NCBI GenBank assembly: GCA_032433765.1
Contig: JAVIAB010000051.1
Span: forward strand, 76,441,212 to 76,505,211
Length of the DNA: 64,000 nucleotides
Direction of reading: 5' to 3'
DNA from: Megaustenia siamemsis
Taxonomy: Eukaryota > Mollusca > Gastropoda > Stylommatophora > Ariophantidae
Each line of letters opens with the position of its first letter. Within the stretch, counting starts at the first letter, position 1. The translations under genes were made by a program, and so were the position numbers. The notes beneath the pieces were generated by a model. The model was not told where the DNA came from. It did no database searches and saw nothing but the letters and a program-made list of their open reading frames with translations. This document shows, piece by piece, positions 21,260 through 32,095 of this stretch.

Positions 21260-22506
21260 CTAGTTCTTGCTGCCTCAATCAACCTCTTTATTTACCTACT
21301 ACTTCCACAGTATAAGTATTAAAACAACTTACTAAGTATTGTAATTGTACCACAATGCACAGTGACATTTTCCAAGCACACATCAAACTCTTAGTGGGTT
21401 ACAGTTACTGCCATTTATCATGACCAAGCATTGCTTCTTGCTCATCAATTTTAAAAAATAAAGAACAATTTGAAGTCAGACACCAAACAAACACATAGGT
21501 TCCAATTTGCTTTCAAGTGATGATGAAATGTGTACACACAGTTTCAGTAGCCTGCTGATTATGTCAACCCTCACCCTTACAAGTTGTCACTCCAACTTGC
21601 TGGTTGTCAAATAACACATTGTTGGACACTCAGATCTGCATCTTCAATGACAGTCACATTGACTTCCAATATACAAGTACTGAAAACTTTCCAAATGTTG
21701 CCCTTGTGTGTGTCTACTATCTCCACCAGTGGCACAAATGAGATTAGCTTTAGCCTATCAACTATTTCATTGCCATGGACCCTCTTGTGACTTTGACAGT
21801 ATGTCTGTATGAGTTTTTCCAGGTTTGAGATTTGTATCCATTTATACCAGAAATATATGTTCTACAAAGAACTGATTGAGAGTCCATTTAAATAACTGAA
21901 CATGTAGTCATTATAACCATATAAGCATGCAGGTTGATTAATATATGTTTTTAGCACCAATAAAGCCATATGTACACATTATTTATGAAACTGTTGTCAC
22001 AAATTTTGCAGCAGTGAATCAAGTTACTTACAAAAAGTGCACTAACACTAAAGAATGAGAAATTAAAAATCTATTTTCATAGGTTGAAAGCAGAAGAAAC
22101 ATCAGATAAAGTAGTTTGGCACTAAGTGTGACAAACCTAGTCACAGTTTAAAAAAAAAAACAAGGAGTAAGTTAAAAATGTTTTATTTAACATTATCATC
22201 AACTTCATTAACATTGCTTTAAAAATAAAGAAGCTTTTCTCTTCATCTATAACAAAAGTTGCATGCCACACTTACAGAAGGACTGAGATGTTTGAATATT
22301 TTTGATCTGGATATCATTTCTAATCTGACACGAGGCTACCATTTCCACCACAATTCTTTTTGTCTTAAAAGACATAAATTAGCCAATTCTTACCCAGTGT
22401 GCTGACAAGATTGCATCCTACTGTACAGAGGTGATATATACAATTTTGCCATATGATAATAGACCACAGCATTTGGGAATTGAGGGGGCCAGTTTTCTTC
22501 CTCACT
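21260..22506. other. Intergenic, nothing recognised
   Basis: 1.2 kb AT-rich DNA without homology I can support. Confidence 0.4.
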
Positions 22507-22516
22507 GTTGCTACTT

Positions 22517-22634
22517 ATTGAGTTATTTGTGGGTCATCATCATTGCACTCCGAACATGTCCACAGGTGCTAAGATCCCCTCCACAGCAAGTCCCACAGTG
22601 TCCAGCGACTGACGACTCCAGTTCTATGTTGGTT
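22517..22634 (-). mobile_element. LINE-E 3' end, 118 bp, with TSD
   Basis: TSD GTTGCTACTT at 22507-22516 and 22635-22644. On - it reads from CCAACATAGAACTGGAGTC to AATAACTCAAT, the LINE-E terminus. Very short recent insertion. Confidence 0.87.
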
Positions 22635-22644
22635 GTTGCTACTT

Positions 22645-23560
22645 TCTCTCCAACTCTGTGAGCCAGGTACCCGCTCCATCAACAGGGTCAACTAGAGCTA
22701 AATTTGAACCAACATTCTCAAAGCCAGCTGGTATCACAATGTCAACACCTTATGCCTTCACTACTGATGTTTCCTACACTTATTAGGAAACCAACCCTTC
22801 AGTGTCAAATTGAATCATATCCAGCACAAGAATTTTTAACTATTTTCTTTTCATGTTTTCTTCTTCTTTTCTTTATTTTATCCTGTTCTGCTTTTTGCTG
22901 GTTGGCATTGCAGGCTTAAGTCAGTGATATGTTTTCTATCAATGGCAGTTTCTGTGGTTTGGTACATAGTGATATTCTATTGTTTTATTATGTCATAAAT
23001 CCCTTCATTCATCTTCTTGTTATCCTCTATATTTTGACTGTTCCATTTTGTTGTTATAAGCTCTTGATGCTGGCGCTGTAGGGTTCATGTGTATTAAATG
23101 TTCAAATCACTTTAATTTTTGTCTCTCTATCAATTAAATTACTGGAAGAATTCCAAAGTTTTCACTCACTTGAAAGCTTAATCATGGTTGTCAGAAGCTG
23201 ATGAAACAATATACTACTACTGGCTTCAGTCAAATGGACATATTTTATATATATATCCATTTTTCATCTTCACAATGGTTGGAAAAATAGATTCTGGGCC
23301 ACAATAATAATTGCCTGGTATTGTTTTGTCAAATAGCTTCTCTCATAACTGATCTTGTCAATAATGGAAAGGCAAATCCATCTGCAAAACAAACAAGGCA
23401 GTTCTATATTGAGGGGGCTTCATCTATTTTCTCTTGCACTTTATTCTTCTAACTCTGATTTAATTTCCTTTACAAATGTTATTATGCCACTTTATATATA
23501 TTTTCCATGTGCTGCCAAGAAGAAAAGGAATGGCAAACTACCTTATATTCTCAAGAATTA
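22645..23560. other. Intergenic, nothing recognised
   Basis: No supported feature. Confidence 0.4.
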
Positions 23561-23562
23561 AT

Positions 23563-24245
23563 CATGTCAATAAAAGACATAATAGTGAAAGAAAGCAGTA
23601 AGAAAGGTCTCAGTCTGAATAGTAAGAAAACAGAAGTAATGGTCATATCGAAGAAATAAATCATCACCACTAAGCAACATAAAAATAAATGAAACAAATC
23701 TAAAGCAAGTGCACAGCGTCAAATACTTGGGCACACTAATAACATTAGACGGAAGGTACCCCGCAGAAATAAAAAAAAATAGCTCAGGCCAAAGTAGCAT
23801 TTCTGAAAATGAAAAACATCTTGTGCAACAAGTCTTATGTCAATAGAAGTGAAAAAGAGAGTTCAATGGTGCTACATAGAGCCAGTTCTGACCTATGGAA
23901 GTGCATCATGGACAGTAGAAAACAAATGAAAAGACGATTAGTGGCCACAGAGATGGGATTTCTCAGAGGCCAACACAAAAAAGGGAGCTCCTAAGAAATA
24001 TCAGAAAGAAACAACCAACATTTTCAGGCACATCATGAGAAGAGGAAAGTTGGAATACTTGGTAAAACTGGCAAAATAGAGGTGAAGAGAGATCGCGGAT
24101 GACAAGGAGAGAAAATACTGGATAACTTGGTGTTGTGGCATAGAAAACAGTCAACTGAATTAATACTATGCCCTGTTGTGGATAGAGAATTGTGGAAGGA
24201 CATGATCACCTATGCCAACCAGTATGGCACATGATGATGATGTGC
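23563..24245 (+). mobile_element. LINE-C, 5'-truncated
   Basis: Frames +: KKGLSLNSKKTEVMVISKK, KMKNILCNKS, then LTYGSASWTVENK and a (GAT)n end near 24233. Same motif order as 46025-46900 (-). Several frameshifts. Confidence 0.83.
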
Positions 24246-24624
24246 TACGATCATCTGTAACCTTTTCTCAGTTTTTATCTCTAATGGGAAATTCACTCAG
24301 GGATTCCTTGCAGTCATGTTTGCATCTCAATTTTGGTCAACCCACAGGCAGTTTCCCATACAATATTAGTATATATATATTAGCAATGTTTCCTTATTCT
24401 TGATTTTATATTTTGAATTTGTTCACGTGCAACAATTTCTGGCAAGCTAACTAAAAATAAGTTTTAGCAGGAATATTAAAAAAATGAATAACAATAAAAT
24501 TGTATGTACACTTGGAACCATTAAAGTAAATTAAAACCTGACCAAATACATCAACCACAATGGATAGATACTGAAACAAGTAATTATTATACAAATCATT
24601 CTCAGGTTAACTATAAACTGAAAA
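24246..24624. other. Intergenic, nothing recognised
   Basis: AT-rich; no feature. Confidence 0.35.
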
Positions 24625-24770
24625 AAAACATAAACCCTGTCACACTTCTTGGCATACAAAGTAACATTTTTTTAAATCATCTGCACATTTTTGGTTAATG
24701 TGGTCAGCAGTACGTTATCTTTCATTTCCAGAAAAATCTTGTACAGATGTGAAGATTATGTGAAACTAAT
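24625..24770 (-). mobile_element. T1-old SINE body, partial
   Basis: CCCTGTCACACTTCTTGGC, then ATTTTTGGTTAATGTGGTCA and TTCCAGAAAAATCTTGTAC follow the order of the reverse T1 body. Head missing. Confidence 0.5.
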
Positions 24771-24989
24771 ACATTTGATGCAATAAAGAGTAAATAAAAA
24801 AAAAAATAAGTAAGATACATCCTACAAGAAAAAGATGTGAGAAAGAAACAGTCAGCCACACAAAAACATCAATGTATGTGTGTATACACACTGAAAGGCA
24901 ATATCATCCACACTGCTACTTTCATAAAATTTCTGCTGAATATGCATGCCACCATCTTCTGCTTGTGATTACTCCTTAGTCACGCACTC

Positions 24990-25215
24990 TTTTAAGTGGG
25001 CATAGATGTGTTGTGCAGTGCTCTACAGCATGATGCAATTTCTGTGCCTTTCAACATGATTCCACTTCAGCAAGGTATTGAAGAGTACAAGGCTGCCTTC
25101 TCTGTCAATCCCTCCTTGCAGCCAGAGCCACCACATGAAGACTGAGTAGGGTCTAGATCAGCTGTTATTTGCTGATTTCTATGCAACCAGCTATGAGTTG
25201 CTGACCACTTCAGTC
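24990..25215. repeat. Interspersed repeat R1, diverged copy
   Basis: CCACTTCAGCAAGGTATTGA, GCCTTCTCTGTCAATCCC, GAGTAGGGTCTAGAT and ACCAGCTATGAGTTG align in order with the R1 copies at 10925 and 31830. Confidence 0.6.
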
Positions 25216-25474
25216 CAGGTATCGTTGGCATCTTGATCTCCATTGTAAATTTGTGATTTAGAAGTGTATAACATTTAATTCATATGACCATTATGACTGG
25301 CTCACATACAAGTTCATAGCATTTCAAGTTTCAAAATCCACAATAAGAACATATTCAGGGAGAGCATTCTAATAATTGTACAAGGTCAATGCAAATTAAG
25401 TATGATAAGTCTGTTTTATTTATAACACAATCAAGTTGAGTCTGTCTTGAATGCAACAGATATAGTGAGTTCTT

Positions 25475-25645
25475 TTTGGATTGACAAGTCTTCAGGGTTC
25501 ACCATGCTTCTAGAAATGGGTACCAGAGATTTTTCTGGGAAGAAAAAAGGGAGTCTACTGTGATACTGACCACATCACCCAAAAATGTCCCTTTGGTCAT
25601 GGAAAAATAGGGCCTCTGAAACCATATTCCTCATAATGTTACACA
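25475..25645 (+). mobile_element. T1-old SINE, body
   Basis: GGGTACCAGAGATTTTTCTG, GTGATACTGACCACATCACC, then AAACCATATTCCTCATAATG. Head region weak. Confidence 0.7.
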
Positions 25646-25972
25646 TCTATCAAGGCACACAGATAACATTTATTTTATTTTTTTATATACTCTGAGTGCA
25701 ATATACACATGATTTGTCAGATGAAAGTGACATCCATATCTTTGATATAAGATAAAATATAAATGATTAAAATTATTTCTAGCATACTTATATTAGTTAT
25801 TATTTAAGCATTTAATTGTGATAGTAATTTATTATTCATTATCAGCTCTCAGGTAAGACATAACTGACCTCAAAAGACTAACATCAACAAAGAAATGTCT
25901 TACATTACAATAAACAATTTTACATATTTAATACAAATTGGTTCATTTTAAGTTTAATGTATACTATCTTTA

Positions 25973-26429
25973 GAAGTGTTAACACTATTAAAAAAGAGTT
26001 CTTAAATATTATGTAGAGTCAGTCTTAATATATGGATGTGAATCATGGACAATAAGACAACAAACAAGAAAATCACTGGAGGTAGGAAATGTAGAAATGT
26101 GGTTATACAGAAGAATGTTGAGAATACCGTGGACAGCTTCCGTTCTGAAAGAGGCCAAAGCAAAGAGGGAGCTAATTTCCAATATTAGGAAAAAACAATC
26201 ATCATTTTTTAGTCATGCAATGAGAAGGGAAGAGCTGAAATCTATTGTAACAACCTGAAAAAATTGAAGGATGAAGAGATAGAGGGAAGCAAAGAGAAAA
26301 GATACCAGACAGCTTAAGAGAATGGCTCGGCAGAAGGTCAACAACAGAAATTATAAATAGCTGCCGAGATCAAAAGTTATGGAGAGACATGATCACCCAC
26401 GCCAGCAGGCATGGTACTTGATGATGATG
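25973..26429 (+). mobile_element. LINE-C 3' end with TSD
   Basis: TSD ATACTATCTTTA at 25961-25972 and 26430-26441. Contains LIYGCESWTIRQ-type and WLYRRMLRIPWTA motifs and ends in (GAT)n. 5'-truncated. Confidence 0.9.
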
Positions 26430-26637
26430 ATACTATCTTTATCACTTGTATATGTAGTTAGCATGGGGTCTTGGTGATAAAGTAAATGTGAGTTCAATCC
26501 AAGCCTGAGGCTTTCCAGTAGAAAAGGAGTTTATACTAGATGAGGATGGTAACAACAAGGTAGAACACTGGTCTCTTCACCTCCAAATGTTGTAGACCTT
26601 TAAGGTGAAATTTAATATTTCACTCCTCTACCTCTAT

Positions 26638-26915
26638 TTGGGAGCCTTGGTAGTTAGTGTGCCCACTTCCTGAATAGAAGGGCCAGAGTTTGATTTCTAG
26701 AAGTGGTAGATTTTATTTTTCGGACCGGCAAGGCTCTTTCACCCAGTCTCTAAAAATAGGTACCAAAGGTTTTTCTTAAAAGTACATGAATTGTGGTGAC
26801 ACTGACCACATCACCCAAAAATGTGCAGTTGTCATGAAAAAAATATGGTCAATAACACCATATTCCCCCATACACCAAGCAAGACATGGAGGGAACCTTT
26901 ACCTTTTTTTAACCT
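26638..26915 (+). mobile_element. T1-old SINE, nearly full length
   Basis: Starts GGGAGCCTTGGTAGTTAGTG (tRNA-like head), then GAGTTTGATTTCTAGAAG, GTGACACTGACCACATCACC and AACACCATATTCCCCCATAC. Links the tRNA head to the old body. Confidence 0.75.
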
Positions 26916-27620
26916 CTCTCCATCGCACTATGTTACAAGTAACATAAATTACAGGCTATCCCTGATCTTTCACCCCTTCATTAGAGCAATGTTTTCTAAC
27001 CAGTGTGGTAGGAAAGGACCAGTTCAATTCTAGGACAGGGAAGGCAGAAAAGAATAGAGATTAAAAAGTAATAAAAGACTAAAAAACCAAACTATTACGG
27101 TAGCATTCATTGTTCATAAAATGACAATAAAAAGAAAGTTTAAGCTTTCTGAAATGTTAATTTTGACTATCATCAAAAGACTCCTAAACAAACTAAATAC
27201 TCAATATAAAACAAAATCTCTCCTGGCAAAAATAATGTACTGAACTGATTGTTCATAGTGGGGTGTTGACATAGTTGAAAATCACTACTTTATAGTCAAA
27301 CGAATGCAGCATAATTATGCTAATGAGTTTGCTCACTATCTAGACAAGACAGAATTTTGTTTTTTCCTTCCTCTTTGTTCTATCCTGATTTTGTTGCTGA
27401 ATTTTAGCAATACTCTTCACTCACAAATTCACAGACTAAAAAAAAAACCATAGTTACATATTTTATTCCATTTCTGGAGTGTGCTGAGGGATTCTCTATG
27501 GGGCTGGAGAATAGAGTAATTTCCTAATTCTTTATATAATTAAAATATATAATTATAGAATAATTTTTAGAATAATTGGAGAATATTGAAACAAATTTTT
27601 ATTTAGTAATTTTCTCACTG
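26916..27620. other. Intergenic, nothing recognised
   Basis: No supported feature. Confidence 0.4.
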
Positions 27621-27633
27621 TGTGAATCTAACT

Positions 27634-28300
27634 CTATTTATCGTCAAACCTTGTTCCACTTAGCACCTCTTTAAGTGAACCAAAAAGATAGAAATCAGAT
27701 TGGGGACTATAAGGTGGATGGAGGAGTAAAGTCCGTCCCAATTTGTCGATGACTTCCTGTTTTTTCAGACTTGCATTATCATGTAGAAGCAACAGTTTGA
27801 CTAGATTCTTGTGAGGCCATACTCTGTGGAACAGCTGCTTGAGTTGTTTTAGTGTCTCGATGTAAATTTCAGAATTGATTATTAATAATGGCATCAGTGT
27901 TGTTTAATATGTCTGGGCAGGTGGTTGTTGCAGGACATCCTGAGCGTTCTTGATCACCCAAATCCGAATGTGCAATTACTGCAGCTTTAACACTTTCAGT
28001 GCTTCTACTGACTGCATAACTTCCATACGTAGTACATAAACGTTTGTGAATGTTCATTACTGTTAACTTCTCTGCAGCCAGAAATTTTATCACATAATGT
28101 TGTTTGTACCACGAGTTCTGCATAGTTGTCATTTTAATGGTTTTTTTGTATCTTTTTTACTGATTCAAATTTGATGCAATCTCATACACATTCATAACAT
28201 TCTAAATTTAAAGTGTGCAAAATTTAAAGCGTTTATCATTATTTTCTGCTGAGAAAAAAAAAATGTGGTGCATTACTTTCTGACCATCTCTCGTATATGT
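27634..28300 (-). mobile_element. Mariner-family transposase relic with internal deletion
   Basis: Read on -, the N-terminal part (28132-27880) has YVIKFLAAEKLTVMNIHKRL and GDQERSGCPA, the mariner DNA-binding start and linker. It is followed almost directly by the C-terminal catalytic part (27894-27634): LLLHDNASLK, LLLHPPYSPQSDFYLFGSLK, where family members have HPPYSPDLAPSD. The middle of the catalytic domain is missing, and the DLAPSD stretch is shortened. A possible outer terminus TGGTCAGAAAGTAATGCACC lies at about 28268-28290 (-); its partner at the other end was not found. Confidence 0.82.
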
Positions 28301-28464
28301 TTTTCTGCATTTATTTTTTTTTGCCAGATCTCTACCCCTCGTCTTTGTTCTCTCTTGCCCCAGAGAATCGAACCAAAAAATTTAGCATTTTTTGGCAGAG
28401 CTGATTTATTTACCTCATATGTAGTTGTTTCATTGGAGCCTTGAGGGGTTATTGCACTTGTTTC

Positions 28465-28645
28465 ATGATCAGAAGGGTTCAAGGTCAGTTTTCAGAGGTG
28501 GTGGATATTTTTTTAGACACAACAGGGCTCCATGGATAACCCAGCCCCTATAAATTGGAACCAGAGATCTTTCTGGGTAAAATGGCCATCTGGAGTGATA
28601 CTAAAACCACCCAAAAATATGCCCTCAATTATGGAAGGAACCTTT
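28465..28645 (+). mobile_element. T1-old SINE, body
   Basis: TGATCAGAAGGGTTCAAGG, then TTGGAACCAGAGATCTTTC and GGAGTGATACTAAAACCACC. Diverged. Confidence 0.55.
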
Positions 28646-28649
28646 AAAT

Positions 28650-29000
28650 TTTTGCTAGCAGTTTAAACGTCATTTCACTTTTTTCATATCAATCTTTCGG
28701 ATGATCTTCCCTTTCTTCTTCTGTTTTGCATTTGCAAGACACCACTAATAATTGGTGTTTACCTAATATTCTAATATCTTTGTTCCTGATTTTTTTTTCC
28801 TTCTTCCTACATTCAATATTTTGGTAAAGTATTTTGTTTCACTAGCTTTCATTTCTTTTGGTTTTTTTTCTTAATGGCCATGTATAATATTCATAACACA
28901 ACATTGGCAGAAAGACTGGGCTGTATATTGCTTTTTTTTGTATCAAATGTCACATGTTAATTATTAATAATTTGTGCTAACTGTCCAATTATTTGGTTTG
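28650..29000. other. T-rich intergenic DNA, nothing recognised
   Basis: No supported feature. Confidence 0.35.
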
Positions 29001-29004
29001 TTTG

Positions 29005-29475
29005 TTGTAGCTATCCAAAATAAGGGTACAAAAAGCAAGAGGAGCCTTCAATACACTAGGAAGCATAAAGAAATTCAAAGAAATTAGGTTAAATAAAAAT
29101 GCTCAACTCCAATGTTAAGTCAGTCCTATTATATGGCTGTGAAACATGGAGAACACCGAAAGTGACAATCATGAAGATACAGACCTACTTGTGCAGAATA
29201 AAAGGATGGAACAAGCAGAACAAAATCACTAATGTTGAACGATTGGAAAGTACCAGTAAAATACCAGTAGACAAAGAGATATGATGAAGACAATGGTGCT
29301 GGATTGGACACATGCTGTGGAAGTCAACTGAGAGTATTACATGACAGGCCCTTTTTTGGAATTTCCAGAGGATAAGACAGATGGAAGCAGAGATGGGGAA
29401 GACATGGAATGATCTTAATAGAATGGCAAGAAAGAGAACACTTCCAAAGAGTTTGTTGAAGACCTATGCTCCATA
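29005..29475 (+). mobile_element. LINE-G fragment, 3' end
   Basis: Frames +: KARGAFNTLGSIKK, KSVLLYGCETWRT, RRQWCWIGHML, SITWQALFWN-like, and SLLKTYAP at the end. The C terminus of a LINE ORF with two frameshifts, just beyond the 3' end of the zinc-finger gene and antisense to it. Confidence 0.75.
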
Positions 29476-29662
29476 GGGAGCTAAAAAGAAGAAGATGAAG
29501 ATTATTTGCTAATAATTAAACATTTTGAAGAAACTGAATTGAATTAAAAAAACTCACAAATTCAAACAATTTTTTGTGTGTTTAAAAGATTGTAAAATTG
29601 ATTAAATCACCAGTTTAAGACTATTTGATGCCACCAATCTGTCAGATGCAGTAATGCACAGC

Positions 29663-31047
29663 TTAAGTATGAGGTCTTGCCTGATGCCCTCGCATTATAT
29701 GCGAGTAAAAGCCATACTTGTTATGACACTGCTTGCCACAAACATTACACATGAACGGATCAGTATGGCTGTGGCAGCCAATGTGGAGGGAAAAGAGGAC
29801 TTCATCGTCAAATGTGACTCCACAGAAGTAGCACCGAGTTTCCACACAAGTAGAGCCACCTGCACTACTAACGGTTTCTGACTGCATGTGTCCTTGTCTA
29901 TGATATAATCCAGATGTGGATATAATATCACACTGGACTCCCTGATCAGAGTGTGTGCACACAGAATGACTAAGAAGGCCACACGATTCCCCCCTATGTG
30001 ATGGAAATTCAATTTTAATGAAAGGCACAGTACAAGATGTACCAACTGTGGGTCCATTAACATTGCTGGTGTTGTCTGTCTGGTTTGTTTCTGTGCTAAT
30101 TCTTGCATCTACCCTAGAGTTCACAGCATCAGTCTGTGAGGAGCTTGTGTGATCATCACTGCTCAAATCCATTCCTGACTCACTATCCAATGTGTCAGAC
30201 TGCCTTCGTGGACTCTGTGTTGGCCTGTCTTTCTGAGTGCTGGAAGGTGCTCCATACACACTATTTGGTACAATGCTGGTAGGTGTAGTTGTGGGCTCCA
30301 TCTTAACCTTTATGCTCACTGTTTCTGGGACAGTTTGGTTGTTACTTAAAGAACTGTTTGAGTTCCAAAACTGCCTGTAGTTGTAGGAATCTGCAGAAAC
30401 AGTGTTGTTGGACTGTAAGGAGTGTGATTCTTGAGGTAAATTCCTGGCTGCCTGTAAATAAAAACTGGAAGACTTGGCGGAGTTGTTAGCACGAGAAGGT
30501 GACACGAGGTTGGAGATTACTGACTGCATGTAGCTTGTCATTTGCTGCTCATTAGTTGGTGCATAGTTACCCAACATTGCACTACCCCTGGGTGGGTGTT
30601 GTAGACCAGCTTGTGTGTTGACTCGAATGTGGTGTTCTTGCGGTGTGGGAATGTAAGTTGGAAGACCAAGTGCTGAGGCAGTGGATAAGGTTGTACTTGC
30701 TGAGGTATCCATTGCAACATTGATGGGTCTGATAGTGACTGGATGAAAAATGCTGCCTGTACCAATGTACATTTGACCTTGTACTGGTGGCTGGTGAGTT
30801 GACTCGGTCATTGTGGATGGGAGGTTGAAACTCTGGTTTGAGCTTGTGAAGGAATGAGGATAAGGCAAGTGGTGACTGCTGATTGTGTGCTCCCTCATCT
30901 TGCGAATCTGAGAAGTTGAATAGTCACAGAGACTGCAATGAATCAAGTCTGGCTGGTGCTGGCGACTGTGCAGTCTCCGGTGTCTTCTATAGAACTTCTG
31001 ATTGTTTGTGACAAATCCACACAAACTGCATTTGATCATTTGCTCGG
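29663..31047 (-). CDS. Ikaros-type zinc-finger transcription factor, last coding exon
   Basis: 461 codons to a TAA stop. Two C2H2 fingers at the start (CSLCGF-x10-HRRLH; CSLCDYSTSQ-x7-HTISSH, residues about 4-57 from the Met at 31039), a long Ser/Thr/Asn/Pro-rich middle, and two C-terminal fingers (about 403-452): CYFCGVTF, HIGCH, DPFMCNVCGKQC, HIMRGH. The spacing of the last pair and HxGCH...DPFxCNxCG match the dimerization fingers of Ikaros/Pegasus proteins; hunchback usually has Tyr where this has Cys in MGCH. Likely a nuclear DNA-binding regulator that dimerises through the C terminus. The acceptor ATGAACAG at 31048-31055 gives phase 1, matching the donor at 38659. Family member (IKZF5-like or other) not settled. 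Confidence 0.9.
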
Positions 31048-31829
31048 CTGTTCATAAAAAAAAAACGATGTTAATGAAATACATTGGAATGAATATAAAC
31101 AGTTTATATGAAAACTTAATAATTAGACAATGCAGCATTAAAAAAATTAAAAACAAAAGTTTGGCCTGAGAGAAAAATATTACCACTGGAGAGAAAGGAA
31201 AATACAAATGAGGCTTATAAAAAAATAACATTGAAACAAGGGTAAACTCATTAGACTAAAGTTTGCCAACCAGTGTCGCTAGAGATTGGAAGTAGCCATT
31301 AACTTTCTCAAACTAAGAAAGTTACCTGAGAAAAATGGTAATACAAATGACATGTTCAAAGGAATTGTGGCCAAGAAAATGCTTCAACTTCTAAAGATAA
31401 TGAACATCAGCTGGAAGTGTGTAAAAATACTACAGATTTGAAAAGAATCTATGATCACCAATGGCTCCAATTCTAAAAGAAAAGCTAAAGTCTGAGTTAA
31501 ACTGTTGCAACCTATTACTCTTTTGAGCTGCACCTATAAGCTCATAGGAAAATAATCAACAACAATCTTGACACCTAATAAATAAAAACATCATTCTATA
31601 ACAACAAGATGAGTTTATAGAAAACAGGTTTACAGAAGATCAGGTCACATAAAGCACTGAATCCTAATAGGATTTTCAGGAAAGAAACAAACATTGACAG
31701 TCAAAACTGATATGGGAAAAAATCTCATTAGGTCTGGAGAAGAAATAAAGAATCAAAATGTTTAAATATGGCACATAATTATTCCTTCTTTCTTTTTAAA
31801 ATTCACTCGATGACTAATAAAGAAATGGA

Positions 31830-32095
31830 TAGACCTCCTCACCATTCATCCCTAAAAGGATGTTAAGTTAGTGTAAATACGTTGTGTTGTAGTTTATTTG
31901 CCCCTTTTGACCCAACACATCTGACTTCAGCACGGCATTTTTGAGTAGCTCGTTGCCTTCCCTCTTCAATCCCCATTTACTTGGCCAGTTTAGACCTTTT
32001 AGTCTGTTACTAGAGGCACTGTGAAGAGGTGGAGTAGGGTTCGGATGGTTCTGGTTCACTAATCCTGGTGCAACCCATCAGCTATTTCAGCAGAT
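31830..32095. repeat. Interspersed repeat R1
   Basis: Best-preserved partner of 10925-11190: GGATGTTAAGTTAGTGTAAA, GACCCAACACATCTGACTTC, GGCATTTTTGAGTAGCTCG, TAGAGGCACTGTGAAGAGG, then GGTTCGGATGGTTCTGGTTC. Confidence 0.75.

Noticed and set aside
29695..30108. 137-codon ORF in another frame of the zinc-finger exon
   Set aside because: Shadow of the real frame; no domain.
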